Shown: positions 46,762 to 58,887, counted from the stretch's first letter. The stretch: DNA of 64,000 nucleotides from Okapia johnstoni (GCA_024291935.2 CM044306.1:20345001-20409000), one strand, 5' to 3'. The notes: generated from the sequence alone by a model not told the origin. Numbers and translations: made by a program.

Positions 46762-46935
46762 GCCTACTGTGTGACTTCAATCTATCTGAGCCATAATTAC
46801 TTCATGTCAGAAGAATTAAGAAAATTGTGTTTACCTCACAGAGTCCTTGTGAAGTGTAAACAAGATAACAATTATAGAAGACTCAGAAAATTCCTAACAT
46901 GCAGGAGGCACTCAAAAATAGTAATTATTAGTGTT
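46762..46935 (+). mobile_element. MIR SINE
   Basis: ctactgtgtgacttcaatct ... ttacctcacagagtccttgt ... aggcactcaaaaatagtaat follows the MIR consensus order over about 170 bp. Confidence 0.7.
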
Positions 46936-47395
46936 ATATTTCATAAAAAGTATATGGATTTAAATATATAATTGGTATTTTGTTTAGCAATCACACTCTA
47001 AATAGCTGCAAACCTCATGTGTATCTCTTATTTGTCTTATTCAAATGCCTGTGGGAGAGAAATTAAGCCTTAATCCCTTAATCTTTCATTTATATCAAGG
47101 AAAAATCTCAAATATATCTTGCTAAGAGACAATACCTCATAATACAAGAAAATACGTTTCAATAATACTCAGTTATACATATCACATTTGGTATGTTGAC
47201 CTACTAAAATATAGATTAAAAAACTTATAATATGTAATCTCTGAAGAACATGTCAATAATAAGTTAATAATGTTACAAAGGACCCATCATGCCAAGGTGT
47301 TTTTACTATTTAGAAGTAGTGAATCACTGCACTATAACTCTTTCAAATTGAATAGATCCAATAAAGAAAACACTTTATAGATAGAACCAATAAAG
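46936..47395. other. Intergenic, nothing recognised
   Basis: AT-rich, no gene seen. Confidence 0.4.
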
Positions 47396-47628
47396 AAAAT
47401 GCCTGGTGGTGCCAGGTAAAGAACCTGCTTGCCAGTGCAGGAGATGTAAGAGACATGGGTTCAGTTCCTGGATCGGGAAGATACCCTGGAGGAGGGCAGG
47501 GCAACCCACTCCAGTATTTTTGCCTAGAGAATCTCATGGACAGAGGAGCCTGGCAGGCTAAAGTCCATAGAGTTGCAAAGAGTCAAACATGACTGAAGCG
47601 ACTTAGCACACACAGCACAATAAAGAAA
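47396..47628 (+). mobile_element. Bov-tA SINE
   Basis: Head ggtaaagaacctgcttgcca, B box gggttcagttcc, BovA body, CA-rich end. Confidence 0.85.
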
Positions 47629-48128
47629 ACAGGCACTTCCTTTGAGATCTTTTACACCTTAATGAACACCCAGTAGTCCAAAGGAATCAGAGTATTCTTC
47701 ATTGTACATGACTGGTTCTCTCTCCTAATCTAAGATGGGTCTTTAATCCTATTTTCCTAACAGCATTTCATATGATTGCTCTTAACCTCTTTGACAGCAG
47801 AGGAGATTTAGTCCCCATAAAATCCACACTCAACATATTATCCTGGAGTTAAATACATAAATAAAAACTTGTGAAATACAGCAAAACAATGTCTTCTAAT
47901 GAGTCTACTTGAATGATTCATCAGATAAGGGAAGAAATATGGGTGCTGATTCACTTGGCTTTAACCAAATTAGCCCAGAATACAGGAGGAAAAGGAAATG
48001 TGCCATTTCTAAATATAGGAATATTTACCAGATAAACACAATTATATAATTTGCTAAAACAAACTGATTTTCTATTGAGATAAAAACAACAATAATCTTG
48101 CACATGGTCAAAGTAGTCCTCAGCAGGG

Positions 48129-48136
48129 TATAAAAG
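48129..48136 (+). promoter_or_regulatory. TATA box of the 48.2-kb KRTAP4 gene
   Basis: TATAAAAG lies 84 bp before the ATG, preceded by tcctcagcaggg, close to the cttcagcaggg of the 53.8-kb gene. Confidence 0.8.
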
Positions 48137-48212
48137 TGACAGATGGCAAGGAGAGATCATACTCAAGAACTTCATTCTCCTATTAACAACAAAACCTCCA
48201 CCCTCTGACACT

Positions 48213-48857
48213 ATGGTCAGCTCCTGTTGTGACTCCATTTACTCTGACCAGAGCTGTGGCCAAAGTCTCTGCCAGGAGACCTGCTGCCAGCCCAACTGCT
48301 GCCAGACCACCTGCTGCAGGACCACCTGCTGCCGCCCCAGCTGCGGTGTGTCCAGCTGCTGCAGCCCCATCTGCTGCCAGCCCACCTGCCCTCGCCCCAC
48401 CTGCTGCATCTCTAGCTGCTACCACCCCTCCTGCTGTGAATCCAGTTGTGGTTCCAGCTGCTACAGGCCTACTTGCTGCATCTCCAGCTGCTGCAGGCCC
48501 CAGTGCTGCCAGCCTGTGTGCTGCCAGCCCACCTGCCCTCGCCCCGCCTGCTGCATCTCTAGTTGTTTCCGCCCCTCTTGCTGTGGGCCCAGCTGTGGTT
48601 CCAGCTGCTGCAGGCCTACTTGCTGCATCTCCAGCTGCTGCAGGCCCCGGTGTTGCCAGTCTGTGTGCTGCCAGCCCACCTGCTCCCGCATCTCCAGCTG
48701 CTGCCGCCCCTCTTGCTGTGGCTCCAGCTGCTGCCGCCCGAACTGCTGCCTGCGCCCAGTGTGTGGCCGGGTCTCCTGCCACACCACTTGCTATCGCCCC
48801 ACCTGTGTCATCTCCACCTGCCCCCGCCCTGTGTGCTGTCCCTCCTCTTGCTGCTGA
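48213..48857 (+). CDS. KRTAP4: Keratin-associated protein 4 family (214 aa)
   Basis: Ultra-high-sulphur hair matrix protein, single exon. The N-terminus reads [18 protein letters not shown], so the conserved Gly7 and Cys10 are replaced by Asp and Tyr. Two 49-residue modules follow back to back at residues 60-108 and 109-157 (each PRPxCCISSC...CCQPTC), then SRISSCCRP and the conserved C-terminus [19 protein letters not shown]...CCPSSCC. Sixty-eight of 214 residues are cysteine (32%). The start context is gacactATGG, keeping A at -3 and G at +4. It is the first gene of the tandem array of units at 48-64 kb, and its frame is intact. Confidence 0.95.
   Translation: MVSSCCDSIYSDQSCGQSLCQETCCQPNCCQTTCCRTTCCRPSCGVSSCCSPICCQPTCPRPTCCISSCYHPSCCESSCGSSCYRPTCCISSCCRPQCCQPVCCQPTCPRPACCISSCFRPSCCGPSCGSSCCRPTCCISSCCRPRCCQSVCCQPTCSRISSCCRPSCCGSSCCRPNCCLRPVCGRVSCHTTCYRPTCVISTCPRPVCCPSSCC
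48390..48683 (+). repeat. Two tandem 147-bp coding modules
   Basis: 48390-48536 and 48537-48683 encode the two 49-residue modules of the 214-aa gene. The 53.8-kb and 58.9-kb genes also carry two; the 18.5-kb gene carries one. Confidence 0.85.
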
Positions 48858-49220
48858 ATCTCTGCTTTGAACATACTGCTTCTTCATTTCCTCCCTCCCC
48901 ACAGTTGCAGAGCTCCTTTTTAAAATGTGGAGGGTTCAAGAGAACTGGTCCCTTGAATTTCATAAGCAAACACCAAGCATACTGAGCCCATGTTCTAACT
49001 TCTTTCCAAACTCCCCCACTTATAAATGTAATCACTCAGAATCTCCCAGGAAATTACAATCTCCCAACACTCCTCCCTTTTTCTTCAGCACATCTATTTT
49101 TCATGCTTAAGGAACTTGCCTAAATCACTTGTGAGGGCACTGAATTTATCTCTCTGACATGGAAATCCAGTGAAGATTTTTTTGATGATTTTCTTATGTC
49201 TTGCTATTTCCATGAACCTA

Positions 49221-49226
49221 AATAAA
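49221..49226 (+). promoter_or_regulatory. Poly(A) signal
   Basis: AATAAA in tccatgaacctaaataaatg, conserved at the same place after the 53.8- and 58.9-kb genes. Confidence 0.7.
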
Positions 49227-49357
49227 TGTCCTCCTACTGGCACTGAAAATTGAATCTCATTGTTACTCTCTTTCTTTGTTTTAAGGATGTAAATTTTGAT
49301 CCAAAGTAATTGTATTTTGCCTGCACCTACCAAACAGCACAAATTAATCAAACTTCC

Positions 49358-50566
49358 GTTCTGTTCAGTTCAGTTAAGTCACTCAGTCATGTCTGAATCT
49401 TTGTGACCCTACGGACTGCAGCATGCCAGGCCTCCCTGACCATCACCAACTCCCGGAGTTTACTCAAACTCATGTCCATTGATTTGGTGATGCCATCCAA
49501 CCATCTCATCCTCTGTCATCCCCTTCTCCTCCCACCCTCAATCTTTCCCAGCATCAGTGTCTTTTCAGATGAGTCAGTTCTTCACATCAGGTGGCTAAAG
49601 GATTGGAGTTTCAGCTTCAGCATCAGTCCTTCCTATGAATATTCAGGACTGATCTCCTTTAGGATGGACTGCTTGGATCCCCTTGCAGCCCAAGTGACTC
49701 TCAAAAATCTTCTCCAACACCACAGTTCAAAAGCATCAATTTTTCCGTGCTCATCTTTCTTTATAGTCCAACTCTCACATCCATACATGACTACTTGTAA
49801 AACCATAGTTTTCACTAAATGGACCCCTGTTGAGAAAGTAATTTTCTGCTTTTTAATATGCTATCTAGGTTGGTCATAACTATCCTTCCAAGGAGTAAAA
49901 GCGTCTTTTAATTTCATGGCCGCAGTCAACATCTGCAGTGATTTTGAAGCCCCCCAAAATAAAGTCTGCCACTGTTTCCACTGTTTCCCCATCTATTTGC
50001 TATGAAGTGAAGGGACCGATGCCATGATCTTAGTTTTCTGAATGTTGAGCTTTTAGCCAAATTTTTCATTCTCCTCTTTCACTTTCATCAAGAGGCTCTT
50101 TAGTTCTTCTTCACTTTCTGCCATAAGGGTGGTGTCATCTGCAGATCTGGGGTTATTGATATTTCTCCCAGCAGTCTTGATTCCAGCTTGTGCTTCTTCC
50201 AGCCCAGCATTTCTCATGATGTACTCTGCATATAAGTTAAATAAGCAGGGTGACAATATACAGCATTGACATACTCCTTTTCCTATTTGGAACCAGTCTG
50301 TTGTTCCATGTCCACTTCTAACTATTGCTTTCTGACCTGCATACAGATTTCTCAAGAGGCAGGTCAGGTAGTCTGGTATCCCCATCTCTTTCAGAATTTT
50401 CCACAGTTTGTTGTGATTCCAAAGTCAAAGGCTTTGGCATGGTCAATAAGGCAGAAATAGATGTTTTTCTGGAACTCTCTTGCTTTTCCGATGATCCAGT
50501 GGATGTTGGCAACTTGATCTCTGGTTCCTCTGCCTTTTCTAAATCCAACTTGAACATCTGGAAGTT
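49358..50566 (-). mobile_element. BovB LINE 3' end, reverse, only in duplicon 1
   Basis: 3' terminus ttctgttcagttcagttaag; stops in the RT region at ggaagtt. The catalytic box reads SADD. The flanks match continuous sequence in the other two units (about 54920 and 59985), which defines the insertion point. Confidence 0.9.
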
Positions 50567-50854
50567 TAAGATCAAATAACATTGATCACTGCCTAGTTAT
50601 GTCTAGAAAATAGAAAAACTAATCATTTTCTATTCTTTATGGGGAAAAGGGGTGAAACTGAAGTGAGAGAGCATCTATGAATATAATAACAGGAGGAAAG
50701 TTTTGGAAAAATTGAACACAATTCATGATTTTTAACAACACCAGTTTTCAGGGTTTTTTCACCTATAAAGCAGCGCATAGATAGTTTAGTAAAGTCTATG
50801 TATTTTCTACTTCGGGTCACATGCAATGAGTCCTTGGTCCACATACATGGTGAA

Positions 50855-51055
50855 AATGTTAGTCACTCTCATCTGTGTCCAACTCTATGTGACCCTGTAG
50901 ATTGTAGCCCAGCAGGCTCCTCTGCCCACAGAATTCTGCAGGCAAGTATACTGGAGTGGATTGCCATTCCATTCTCCAGGGGATCTTTCTGCCCCAGGGA
51001 TCGAATCCAGATCTCCTGCATTACGGGCTGATTCTTTATCTCCTGAGCCCCTACA
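50855..51055 (-). mobile_element. Bov-tA SINE, shared by the duplicons
   Basis: Reverse element with the unusual gattctgcaggcaagtatac-type body. It occurs at the matching place in units 2 and 3. Confidence 0.85.
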
Positions 51056-52464
51056 TATACAGTGGAGTTCTGCTTTGTTCGAGTAGCCAGAGTTTCAGTA
51101 TATTTGGTTTATTATTATTATTCAGAATATTCAGTTTATTCTGCCTTATAGAGGGGCTACCTTCAGTGTCAGGCAGGTGATATAAAGCAGTGAAACAGAC
51201 CTGGTGACAGTTCCTAGGTATTCCTGGAGACTGTGATTTTATGTTCAAGACAAAAAAGGGACCTTTCCAGTGCCATGCTTAGATGTCCACTGAAACTCTA
51301 TCCCAGCTTGATTTCTCCAACTGTCCACTTCTGCTCACTTCCCTTCCCTTTCCTTCTAGAAGTGCTAATCCCAAGAACACTTCTCAATAAACATCCTGCT
51401 TGCTAATTTTTATCTCTGGGTCTGCTTCCTAGGGAACTCAAACAGTCCCCAGAAGCAATTTGTAATTCACAACAGTTAATCTGAGAGCTGGAAAGACTGA
51501 CTGAAATGTGTTTTTCATCTTTAGTGTATAATAAGTAAGAGCTTAAACATTAATGTAGAAAACTTATGGAACTGAATCTGTAGAGAGAACTGTGAATTTT
51601 ATCTAAAGTACATTTATTCTATTCTAAGGATTTTATGTCACTTATACACCAATATCTGCTTTATTTAAAAATGTGAATAACACAAAAGAATGTGTTCAGA
51701 AGTGGGTTTCCTATTATTAGTCTTTGTCAATCCCATTAAAATCTATTTTTACAAATGGAGGCACATTCTTATTGGTAACCGCATTTGAATGACTTATGGG
51801 TTTTTCTTTCGTTCCTGCCTTGCTTTCCCATTTGCATGACATTGCACTCACATCTTTGTATTTTATAGTTCATGCCTTCATGGCATCTGCATCGCAGAAG
51901 TGGAATGACAGAAAGTAACTGTGGTACTCAGAAAGTGCAAAATTCAGAGCACAATGCAGGGACAAATTGTATTTGAACAGGGTAGTTAAACATTGGGAGG
52001 AAGCATTCAGGGGAAACCTGGGGTTTTGACAGAGGAATAGTAGTTTGCAAAGATTACGATAAAGATGAAAAATTCCAGGAAGATGAAATGGCTTCAGCAA
52101 AGGCTTGCAAGCTTTATTTTTCATCTCTTCCTCAGCTGTCCTAAAACAGCTTAACTTTTGTTTAATCTTACACAAGTTTTTTTTCTTTTTTCCTCAAAGG
52201 TTCTATGCTTCTTTGGCCTATTGCTTAAAGAAGTATTGAGAATATACAATGTATTATATGCTGTATTAAAGATTGAAAACAAATATAAGATATTCAGCAC
52301 AATGCTCAGTGAACTCAGCATAGTTCCTAGTGAATTTAGCATAATGCACAGTAAGTACAAATGATAAATATCATTATTCCTCACCTTTTGTTGAAGATGT
52401 ATGGAACATATTCATGTACTATATATGCTGATTCTAGTTCTTCAGTTAAAAATAACATACGAAG

Positions 52465-52640
52465 CTCAGCCTGGTGCTCTGTGACAACCTAAAGGGGTGG
52501 GATGGGATTGGGGTGGGAGGGCGGATCAGAGGGAGGGGACATATATACACTTATGGCTGAATCACATTGTTGTACTGCAGAAAGCTACACAATCTTGTAA
52601 AGGAATTATCCTCCAATTAAAAAATAAAGACTTAAAAAGA
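52465..52640 (+). mobile_element. L1 3' end, shared by the duplicons
   Basis: gggatgggattggggtggga ... attatcctccaattaaaaaa. The same element occurs at 57590-57755 and 62862-63035. Confidence 0.7.
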
Positions 52641-52659
52641 TAACTGTCATTCTTTTGAA

Positions 52660-52850
52660 AATCAAAGTCACTAAGTCATGTTCAGCTCTTTGCAACCCCA
52701 TGGACTTTACAGTCCATTGAATTCTCTATGTCAGAATACTGGAATGGGTAGCCATTCCCCTCTTCAGGGAATCTTCCCAAGCCAGGGATCGAACCCAGGT
52801 CTCTGACATTGTAGGCAGATTCTTTCCCAGCTGAGTTATCAGGGAAGCCC
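52660..52850 (-). mobile_element. Bov-tA SINE, shared by the duplicons
   Basis: Reverse SINE with B-box complement gggatcgaacccaggtctct, present in all three units. Confidence 0.85.
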
Positions 52851-53630
52851 TTCTTTTAGCTATTGCCAAATTGTTTCTTATGCATGTGTCTCATTCAAGT
52901 ATACAGGAAAAAGATGAAGAGATATTTGTCCAGTTCTCTTACTACCCAAGAGAATGTCTTGGATCCATATTTTTGAAGGCTTAATAATTCCAAATATGTT
53001 CATATATAATGAATGTTTTCATAATGAAATATATGTGTACAAGTCTGACAAATAAAGGGTAAATCAAAACATCCCATTCATGTTTCCTAGCCTGGGAAAC
53101 ACAGCAAAAATATGTTTCTTCTGTTTGAAAGCTGCGAGTATTGCTAAGTGCTTCTGAAAATAGAGCCCAATCAGACAGAGAATTTGAAACTTCCTTCTAA
53201 CAATCTTCCTGACCATTCAAGATGCCTACAGAGTATCACAATCATCCATCTTATTTGTGGGAAAACCTCCCCACAAACATCTTACTTTTTCCTTTACAGA
53301 GCTTCACTTGATCAGCACGTTCCCCTCACCCTTGCCAACAAAATGTACATGAGCCATACAAGAAAGTTTTCTCTCTGATGTTCAGACAGCAGTGATAGGA
53401 GAGAATATGACGTTAAAAAAATGTTAGAGTCATATGATTAATGCTTTGTTAAGACGACATTGAACACATCAGGAGCAAAAGTGACACCCACTAAGGAAGA
53501 ATTGGGACATGGCTTTCAATTGGACACACAAGAGCATACCTGGAAAAGGAAAAGTGCTATTTTCCCCAATTTGTAATGCTGCATGATAAACACACAATTA
53601 TGTAATTAAATGATCAATTTTCCTAAGAGG

Positions 53631-53688
53631 GTAAACAATAACAAGGAAATCATGATGTAATGATAGCTGCTCTTCAGCAGGGTATAAA
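53631..53688 (+). promoter_or_regulatory. Promoter of the 53.8-kb KRTAP4 gene
   Basis: GTAAACAATA (53631-53640, forkhead-type core) runs into AACAAGGAAAT (53640-53650); 32 bp later is TATAAA (53683-53688), 89 bp before the ATG. A homeobox-like gtaattaaatgatca lies at about 53602-53616. Confidence 0.8.
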
Positions 53689-53771
53689 GGGGGCTGTGGG
53701 CTGAGGAGACACTCAAACTCAAGAAGCTCACTTTCCTGGAAACTCACCCAGAACCTCCACCCTCTGACACC

Positions 53772-54416
53772 ATGGTCAGCTCCTGTTGTGGCTCCATCTG
53801 CTCTGATCAGAGCTGTGGCCGAAGTCCCTGCCAGGAGGCCTGCTGCAGCCCCAGTTGTTGCCAGACCACCTGCTGCAGGACCACCTGCTGCCGCCCCAGC
53901 TGTGGTGTGTCCAGCTGCTGCAGCCCCGTCTGCTGCCAGCCTATCTGCTGTCGCCCCACCTGCTGCATCTCTAGCTGCTACCGCCCCTCCTGCTGTGTTT
54001 CCAGCTATGGTTCCAGCTGCTGCAGGCCTACTTGCTGCATCTCCAGCTGCTGCAGGCCCCGGTGTTGCCAGTCTGTGTGCTGCCAGCCCACCTGCTCTCG
54101 CCCCACCTGCTGCATCTCTAGTTGTTTCCGCCCCTCTTGCTGTGGGTCCAGTTGTGGTTCCAGCTGCTGCAGGCCTGCCTGCTGCATCTCCAGCTGCTGC
54201 AGGCCCCAGTGCTGCCAGTCTGTGTGCTGCCAGCCCACCTGCCCCTGCATCTCCAGCTGCTGCCGCCCCTCTTGCTGTGGCTCCAGCTGCTGCCGCCCGA
54301 GCTGCTGCCTGCGCCCAGTGTGTGGCCGGGTCTCCTGCCACACCACTTGCTATCGCCCCACCTGTGTCATCTCCACCTGCCCCCGCCCCGTGTGCTGTCC
54401 CTCCTCTTGCTGCTGA
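53772..54416 (+). CDS. KRTAP4: Keratin-associated protein 4 family (214 aa)
   Basis: Ultra-high-sulphur hair matrix protein, single exon. It has [20 protein letters not shown], pentads to residue 59, two 49-residue modules at 60-108 and 109-157, then PCISSCCRP and the conserved C-terminus. Tyr79 replaces the usual cysteine in module 1 ([10 protein letters not shown]). Seventy-one of 214 residues are cysteine (33%). The frame, promoter and poly(A) signal are intact. It is the same length and architecture as the 48.2-kb gene, but its flanking DNA is closest to the 58.9-kb unit. Confidence 0.95.
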   Translation: MVSSCCGSICSDQSCGRSPCQEACCSPSCCQTTCCRTTCCRPSCGVSSCCSPVCCQPICCRPTCCISSCYRPSCCVSSYGSSCCRPTCCISSCCRPRCCQSVCCQPTCSRPTCCISSCFRPSCCGSSCGSSCCRPACCISSCCRPQCCQSVCCQPTCPCISSCCRPSCCGSSCCRPSCCLRPVCGRVSCHTTCYRPTCVISTCPRPVCCPSSCC

Positions 54417-54792
54417 ATCTCTGCTTTGAACATACTGCTTCCTCGTTTCCTCCCTCCCCACAGTTGCAGAGTTTCTTTTTAAAATGTGGAGGCCTCAAGA
54501 GAACTGGTCCCTTGAATTTCATAAGCAAAGAAGAGACATACTGAGCCCACTCTAATTTCTGTCCAAACTTCCTCCCTTCTAAATGAGGTCACTCAGAATT
54601 TCACAGGAAATTACAATCTCCTAACACCCCTCCTTTTTTCTTCAGCACATCTATTTTTCATACTTAAGGAATTTGTCTCCATCACTTGTGGGGCCACTGA
54701 TTTTTATCCCTCTGATATAGAATTCCAATGAAGAATTTTCTGAGTACTCTCTGTTAAAGATTTTCTTATGTCTCGTTATTTCCATGAACCAA

Positions 54793-54798
54793 AATAAA
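54793..54798 (+). promoter_or_regulatory. Poly(A) signal
   Basis: AATAAA in the conserved tail ccatgaaccaaaataaacg. Confidence 0.7.
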
Positions 54799-55077
54799 CG
54801 TCCTCCTACTGGCACTGATGATTGAATCTGATTGTTACTCTCTTTTTTTTTTGAGGATTTACATTTCGATCCAAAGTAATTGTATTTTTTCTGCACCTTC
54901 CAAACAACACAAATTAATTGACCTTCAAGAGAGGTCAAAAGACATTGATCACTGCCTACTTATGTCTAGAAAATAGATAAATTAATCATTTTCTACTCTT
55001 TAGTGGGGAAAGGAGTGAAACTGAAGTGATAGACCATCTATGAATATAATAACAGGAGGAGCGTTTTAAAAAGATTG

Positions 55078-55272
55078 AAAGCTGTGTCCAACTCTTTGCA
55101 ACCCCATGGATTGTAGCCCACCAGGTTGCTCCGTCCATGGAATTCTGCAGGAAAGAATACTGGAGTGGGTTGCCATTTCGTTCTCTGGGGGATCTTTCTG
55201 CCCCAAGGATCGAACCCAGGTCTCCTTCATTGCAGGCAGATTCTTTATCTTCTGAGCCACCATGGAAGCCCC
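55078..55272 (-). mobile_element. Bov-tA SINE, shared by the duplicons
   Basis: Counterpart of 50855-51055. Confidence 0.85.
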
Positions 55273-57589
55273 TACATATACAGCGAAGTTCTGCTTTATT
55301 CTGGTAGCCAGAGTTTCAGTAGATTTGGTTTGTTATTATTATTATTCAGAATATTCAGTTTATTCTGCCTTATAGAGGGGCTACCTTCAGTGTCAGGCAG
55401 GTGATATAAAGCAATGGAACAGACACAGTGACAGTTCCAAGGTATTCCTGGAGACCGTGATTTTATTTTCAAGACAAAAAAAGGGACCTTTCCAGTGCCA
55501 TGCTTAGATGTCCCCTGAAACTCTATCCCAGCTTGATTTCTCCAACTGTCCACTCTGCTCACTTCCCTTCCCTTTCCTTCTAGAAGTTCTAATGCCAAAA
55601 GGACTTCTCAAGAAACATCCTGTTTGTTAATTTTCATCTCTAGGTCTGCTTCCTAGGGAACTCAAACAGTCCCCAAAAGCAATTTGTAAATCACAACGGT
55701 TAATCTGAGAGCTGGAATGACTGCCTGAAATGTAGTTTTCATCTTTTAGTGTAAAATAAGTAGGAGCTTAAAAACAAACGTAGAAAACTTATGGAAATGA
55801 ATCTGTAGAGGGAACTGTGAATACATCTAAAGTACATTTATTCTTTTCTAAGGATTTTATGTCACTTAAACACAAACACATGCTTTTTAAAAAAATCTAA
55901 GTAACACGAAAGAATGTGATCAAAAGTGAGTTTCCTATAAATAGCCTTTGCCAGTCCCATTCAAAACCTATTATACAGAGATGCATTCTTACTGAGTGCA
56001 TTTGTATGACATTTATGTCTTTATTCAGTAACCCAGCTTTACTTGTACACCTTTTTGTTCTGATGTTTATTCAAATAATTTTTGGCCTTCAGGCAATGTT
56101 AATACATTCCTCCAATACCAGGTAAGTATATTATTTGACAGACTTGTTTACGTATTTTTTATATTTCTTGTTAAGGACTGTGAATACTTGTTTCCCATTA
56201 CAGTTTATGAAGAAATATTGCTAAGTGCATAAGAAATCCACTAGTTTTCTAAGCCAGCCAACTTCACTGTTAACGATAATATTCAACGATTCTGTTTTCT
56301 AGACATATAATCATGGTGGTTAATATCCCCCAGCCTCAGGTATGTCGCCATCTTCATTCATCAGTTACCCAGGTGGCAACTGCATTATTAATTCAGACTT
56401 TAGGGTTTTTCCTTCATTGCTGCCATGCTTTCCCACTTCCTCGTGTGTACTTCCCAGAATAACCAAAGTGAACTATTTGTACTCACATCTTTGTCTCAAT
56501 ATCTACTTTGGGTGAAATTCAAACAAAGACAATGGATGTTCAGCTAATATTTTTAGCTGATTAACATTAAGCCAGTGATGGTGGTTACTTCTCACAAAAG
56601 AGAGCTAAATTGGGATGTCTGGAAATGAAGAGAACCAGCGTCAACACTTGTGTTCACCTCTTTTCTATCACATCTATTTCTGTTGATATAGCAAATGTAT
56701 CCATGGTGTCCTATAAGTAAATTTCATTCTATGCATCAAATTTGAACCTCCACAAATGCGTTTTATCAGGTGACACGTTGCTTGCCACATAAACAAATGT
56801 GGTTTTCCTCAAGTGTAATCATGATCCCTTTGTTTGGAATGTTTCTCCCACTTTTGTCCACCAGGCAAAACAGACATATTTTTTAAAGGACCATTACATA
56901 CCCATAAGTCATCCAAAAGCCTTCATTCACTCGACAAACATTTGTCAGTAATGTGCTCTGTCTCAGCAACAAAATTAACTTTTATAGTTCATGCCTTTAT
57001 GGTGTCTGCATCGCAGAAGTAAATAACAGAAAGTAACTATGGAACAGCAGAGAGTGCAAAATTCAGAGCACAATGCAGGGACAAATTATATTTGAACAGG
57101 GTAGTTAATCATTGGGGGGAAGCATTCAGGGGAAACCTGGGGTATCGAGAGAGGAATAAGAGTTTGCAGAGATAATGACAAAGATGAAACATTCCAGGAA
57201 GATGAAAAAGCTTCGACAAAGACATGCAAGCTTTATTTTTCACTTCTTCCTCAGCTGTCCTAAAACAGCTTAACTGCTGCTTTATCTTACACAAGTCTTT
57301 TTTCTTCATCCTCTTAATATTTCTATGCTTCTTTCCCTATTGCTTAAATAACTAGTAAGAATATAAACTGTATTACATGCTGTATTAAAGATTCAAAACA
57401 AATATATTCAGCACAATGCTCAGTGAACTCAGCACAATGCCTGGTAAATTTAGCATAATGCATAGTAAATACTCTAGAAATGATATATATCATTATTATT
57501 CACCTTTTATTAAAGATGTATGAAACTTATCCACATACTATATATGTTGATTTTAGTTCTTCATTTAAAAATAGTATAGGAAGCTTCGT

Positions 57590-57755
57590 CCAGTGCTCTA
57601 TGACAACCTAGAGGGGTGAGATGGGATTGGGGTGGGAGGGCGGATCAGAGGGAGAGGATATATATAGTTATGGATGAATCACATCGTTGTACTGCAGAAA
57701 CCCACTCAACCTTGTAAAGGCATTATCCTTCATTTAAAAAAATAAAGACTTAAAA
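57590..57755 (+). mobile_element. L1 3' end, shared by the duplicons
   Basis: Counterpart of 52465-52640. Confidence 0.7.
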
Positions 57756-57775
57756 AAGACCTGTCATTCTTTTGA

Positions 57776-57967
57776 AAATGGAAGTTGCTCATTCGTGTCC
57801 AGCTATTTGGGACCCAATGGACTACACAGTCCATGGAATTCTCCAGGTCAGAATTCTGGAATGGGCGGCTGTTCCTTTCTCCAGGGGATCTTCCAAACCC
57901 AGGGATCGAACCCAGGTCTCCCACATTGCAGGTGCATTCTTTCCCAGCTGAGGTATCAGGGAAGCCC
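57776..57967 (-). mobile_element. Bov-tA SINE, shared by the duplicons
   Basis: Counterpart of 52660-52850. Confidence 0.85.
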
Positions 57968-58749
57968 TTCTTTTAGCTGTTGCCCAGCTGTTTCTTATGC
58001 ATGTGTCTCATTCAAGCATCTACAGGAAGAAGATGAGGAGTTATGTGTCGAGTTCTCTTACTACCCAACAGAATGTCTTCGATCGGTTTTGAAGCGTTAT
58101 TAATTCCAAACATGTTTATATATGCTTTTGTAATGAAATATCCTGTGTACTAGTCTGACAACTAAAAGGTAAATCAAAATATCCCATTCTGGTTGCCTAA
58201 CCTGGGAGACATACAGCAAAAATGTGTTTCTTCTATTTAAAAGCTGTGAGCACTGCTAAGTGCTTGAGACGCTGGAGTGAAATCAGACACAGAATTTGAA
58301 ACTTCCTCGTGGTCTATCTTCATGACCATCCAAGAGGCCTGCATAGGATCACCTTCATCCATATTATTTGTGGAACATCCTGCCCCCAAACATCTTGTTT
58401 TCTAATTCGTTTTTGTGTTTAACCTCACCAGCGCTTGTTCCCCTCACCCTTGAAAACAAAATATACATGAGCCATATAAGAAACTTTTTCTCTCTGAAGT
58501 TCAGAGAGCAGGGATAGAAGAGAATATCACATTCAAAACAAAAGTGTTAGAGTCATGTGACTAATGCTTTGTAAGCATTGAACCCACCAGGAGCAAAGGT
58601 GACACCCACTAAGGAAGAACTGGGACAGGGCTTTCAATTGGACACACAGGCGCTTACTAGGAAAAGGAAAGGTATTATTTTCTCCATTTTCAAATACTGA
58701 AGGAGAAACACACAATTATGTAATTAAATGATCAATTTTCCTAAGAGGA

Positions 58750-58806
58750 TAAACAATAACAAGGAAATAATGATATAATGATAGCAGCTCTTCAGCAGAA
58801 TATAAA
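58750..58806 (+). promoter_or_regulatory. Promoter of the 58.9-kb KRTAP4 gene
   Basis: ATAAACAATAACAAGGAAAT (AACAAGGAAAT at 58758-58768), 32 bp, then TATAAA (58801-58806), 87 bp before the ATG. Nearly identical to the 53.8-kb promoter, with GTAAAC changed to ATAAAC. Confidence 0.8.
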
Positions 58807-58887
58807 GGGGGCTGCGGGTCGAGAAGACTCTCAGACTGAAGAAACTCACTTTCCTGGAAACTCACCCAAACTTCCACCTCTGACACC

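Larger units (their letters stand above)
48213..53147 (+). repeat. Tandem duplicon 1 (KRTAP4 unit)
   Basis: From this KRTAP4 gene to the start of the next unit. It shares its 3' UTR, two reverse SINEs, an L1 tail and single-copy stretches with the next two units. It has a private BovB insertion (49358-50566) and lacks about 400-490 bp in two places relative to the others. Confidence 0.8.
53148..58246 (+). repeat. Tandem duplicon 2 (KRTAP4 unit)
   Basis: Boundaries are set by the recurring text gctaagtgctt and aatttgaaacttcc at 53.15, 58.25 and 63.54 kb. The unit is about 5.1 kb with one KRTAP4 gene. Confidence 0.85.

Noticed and set aside
48183..48902. Long Ala/Gly-rich frame on the - strand and a 213-codon Ala/Pro-rich + frame overlapping each KRTAP4 gene
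   Set aside because: They arise because cysteine-pentad codons (TGC, CCC, AGC) contain almost no stops in other frames. They track each KRTAP copy exactly and have no family features of their own.
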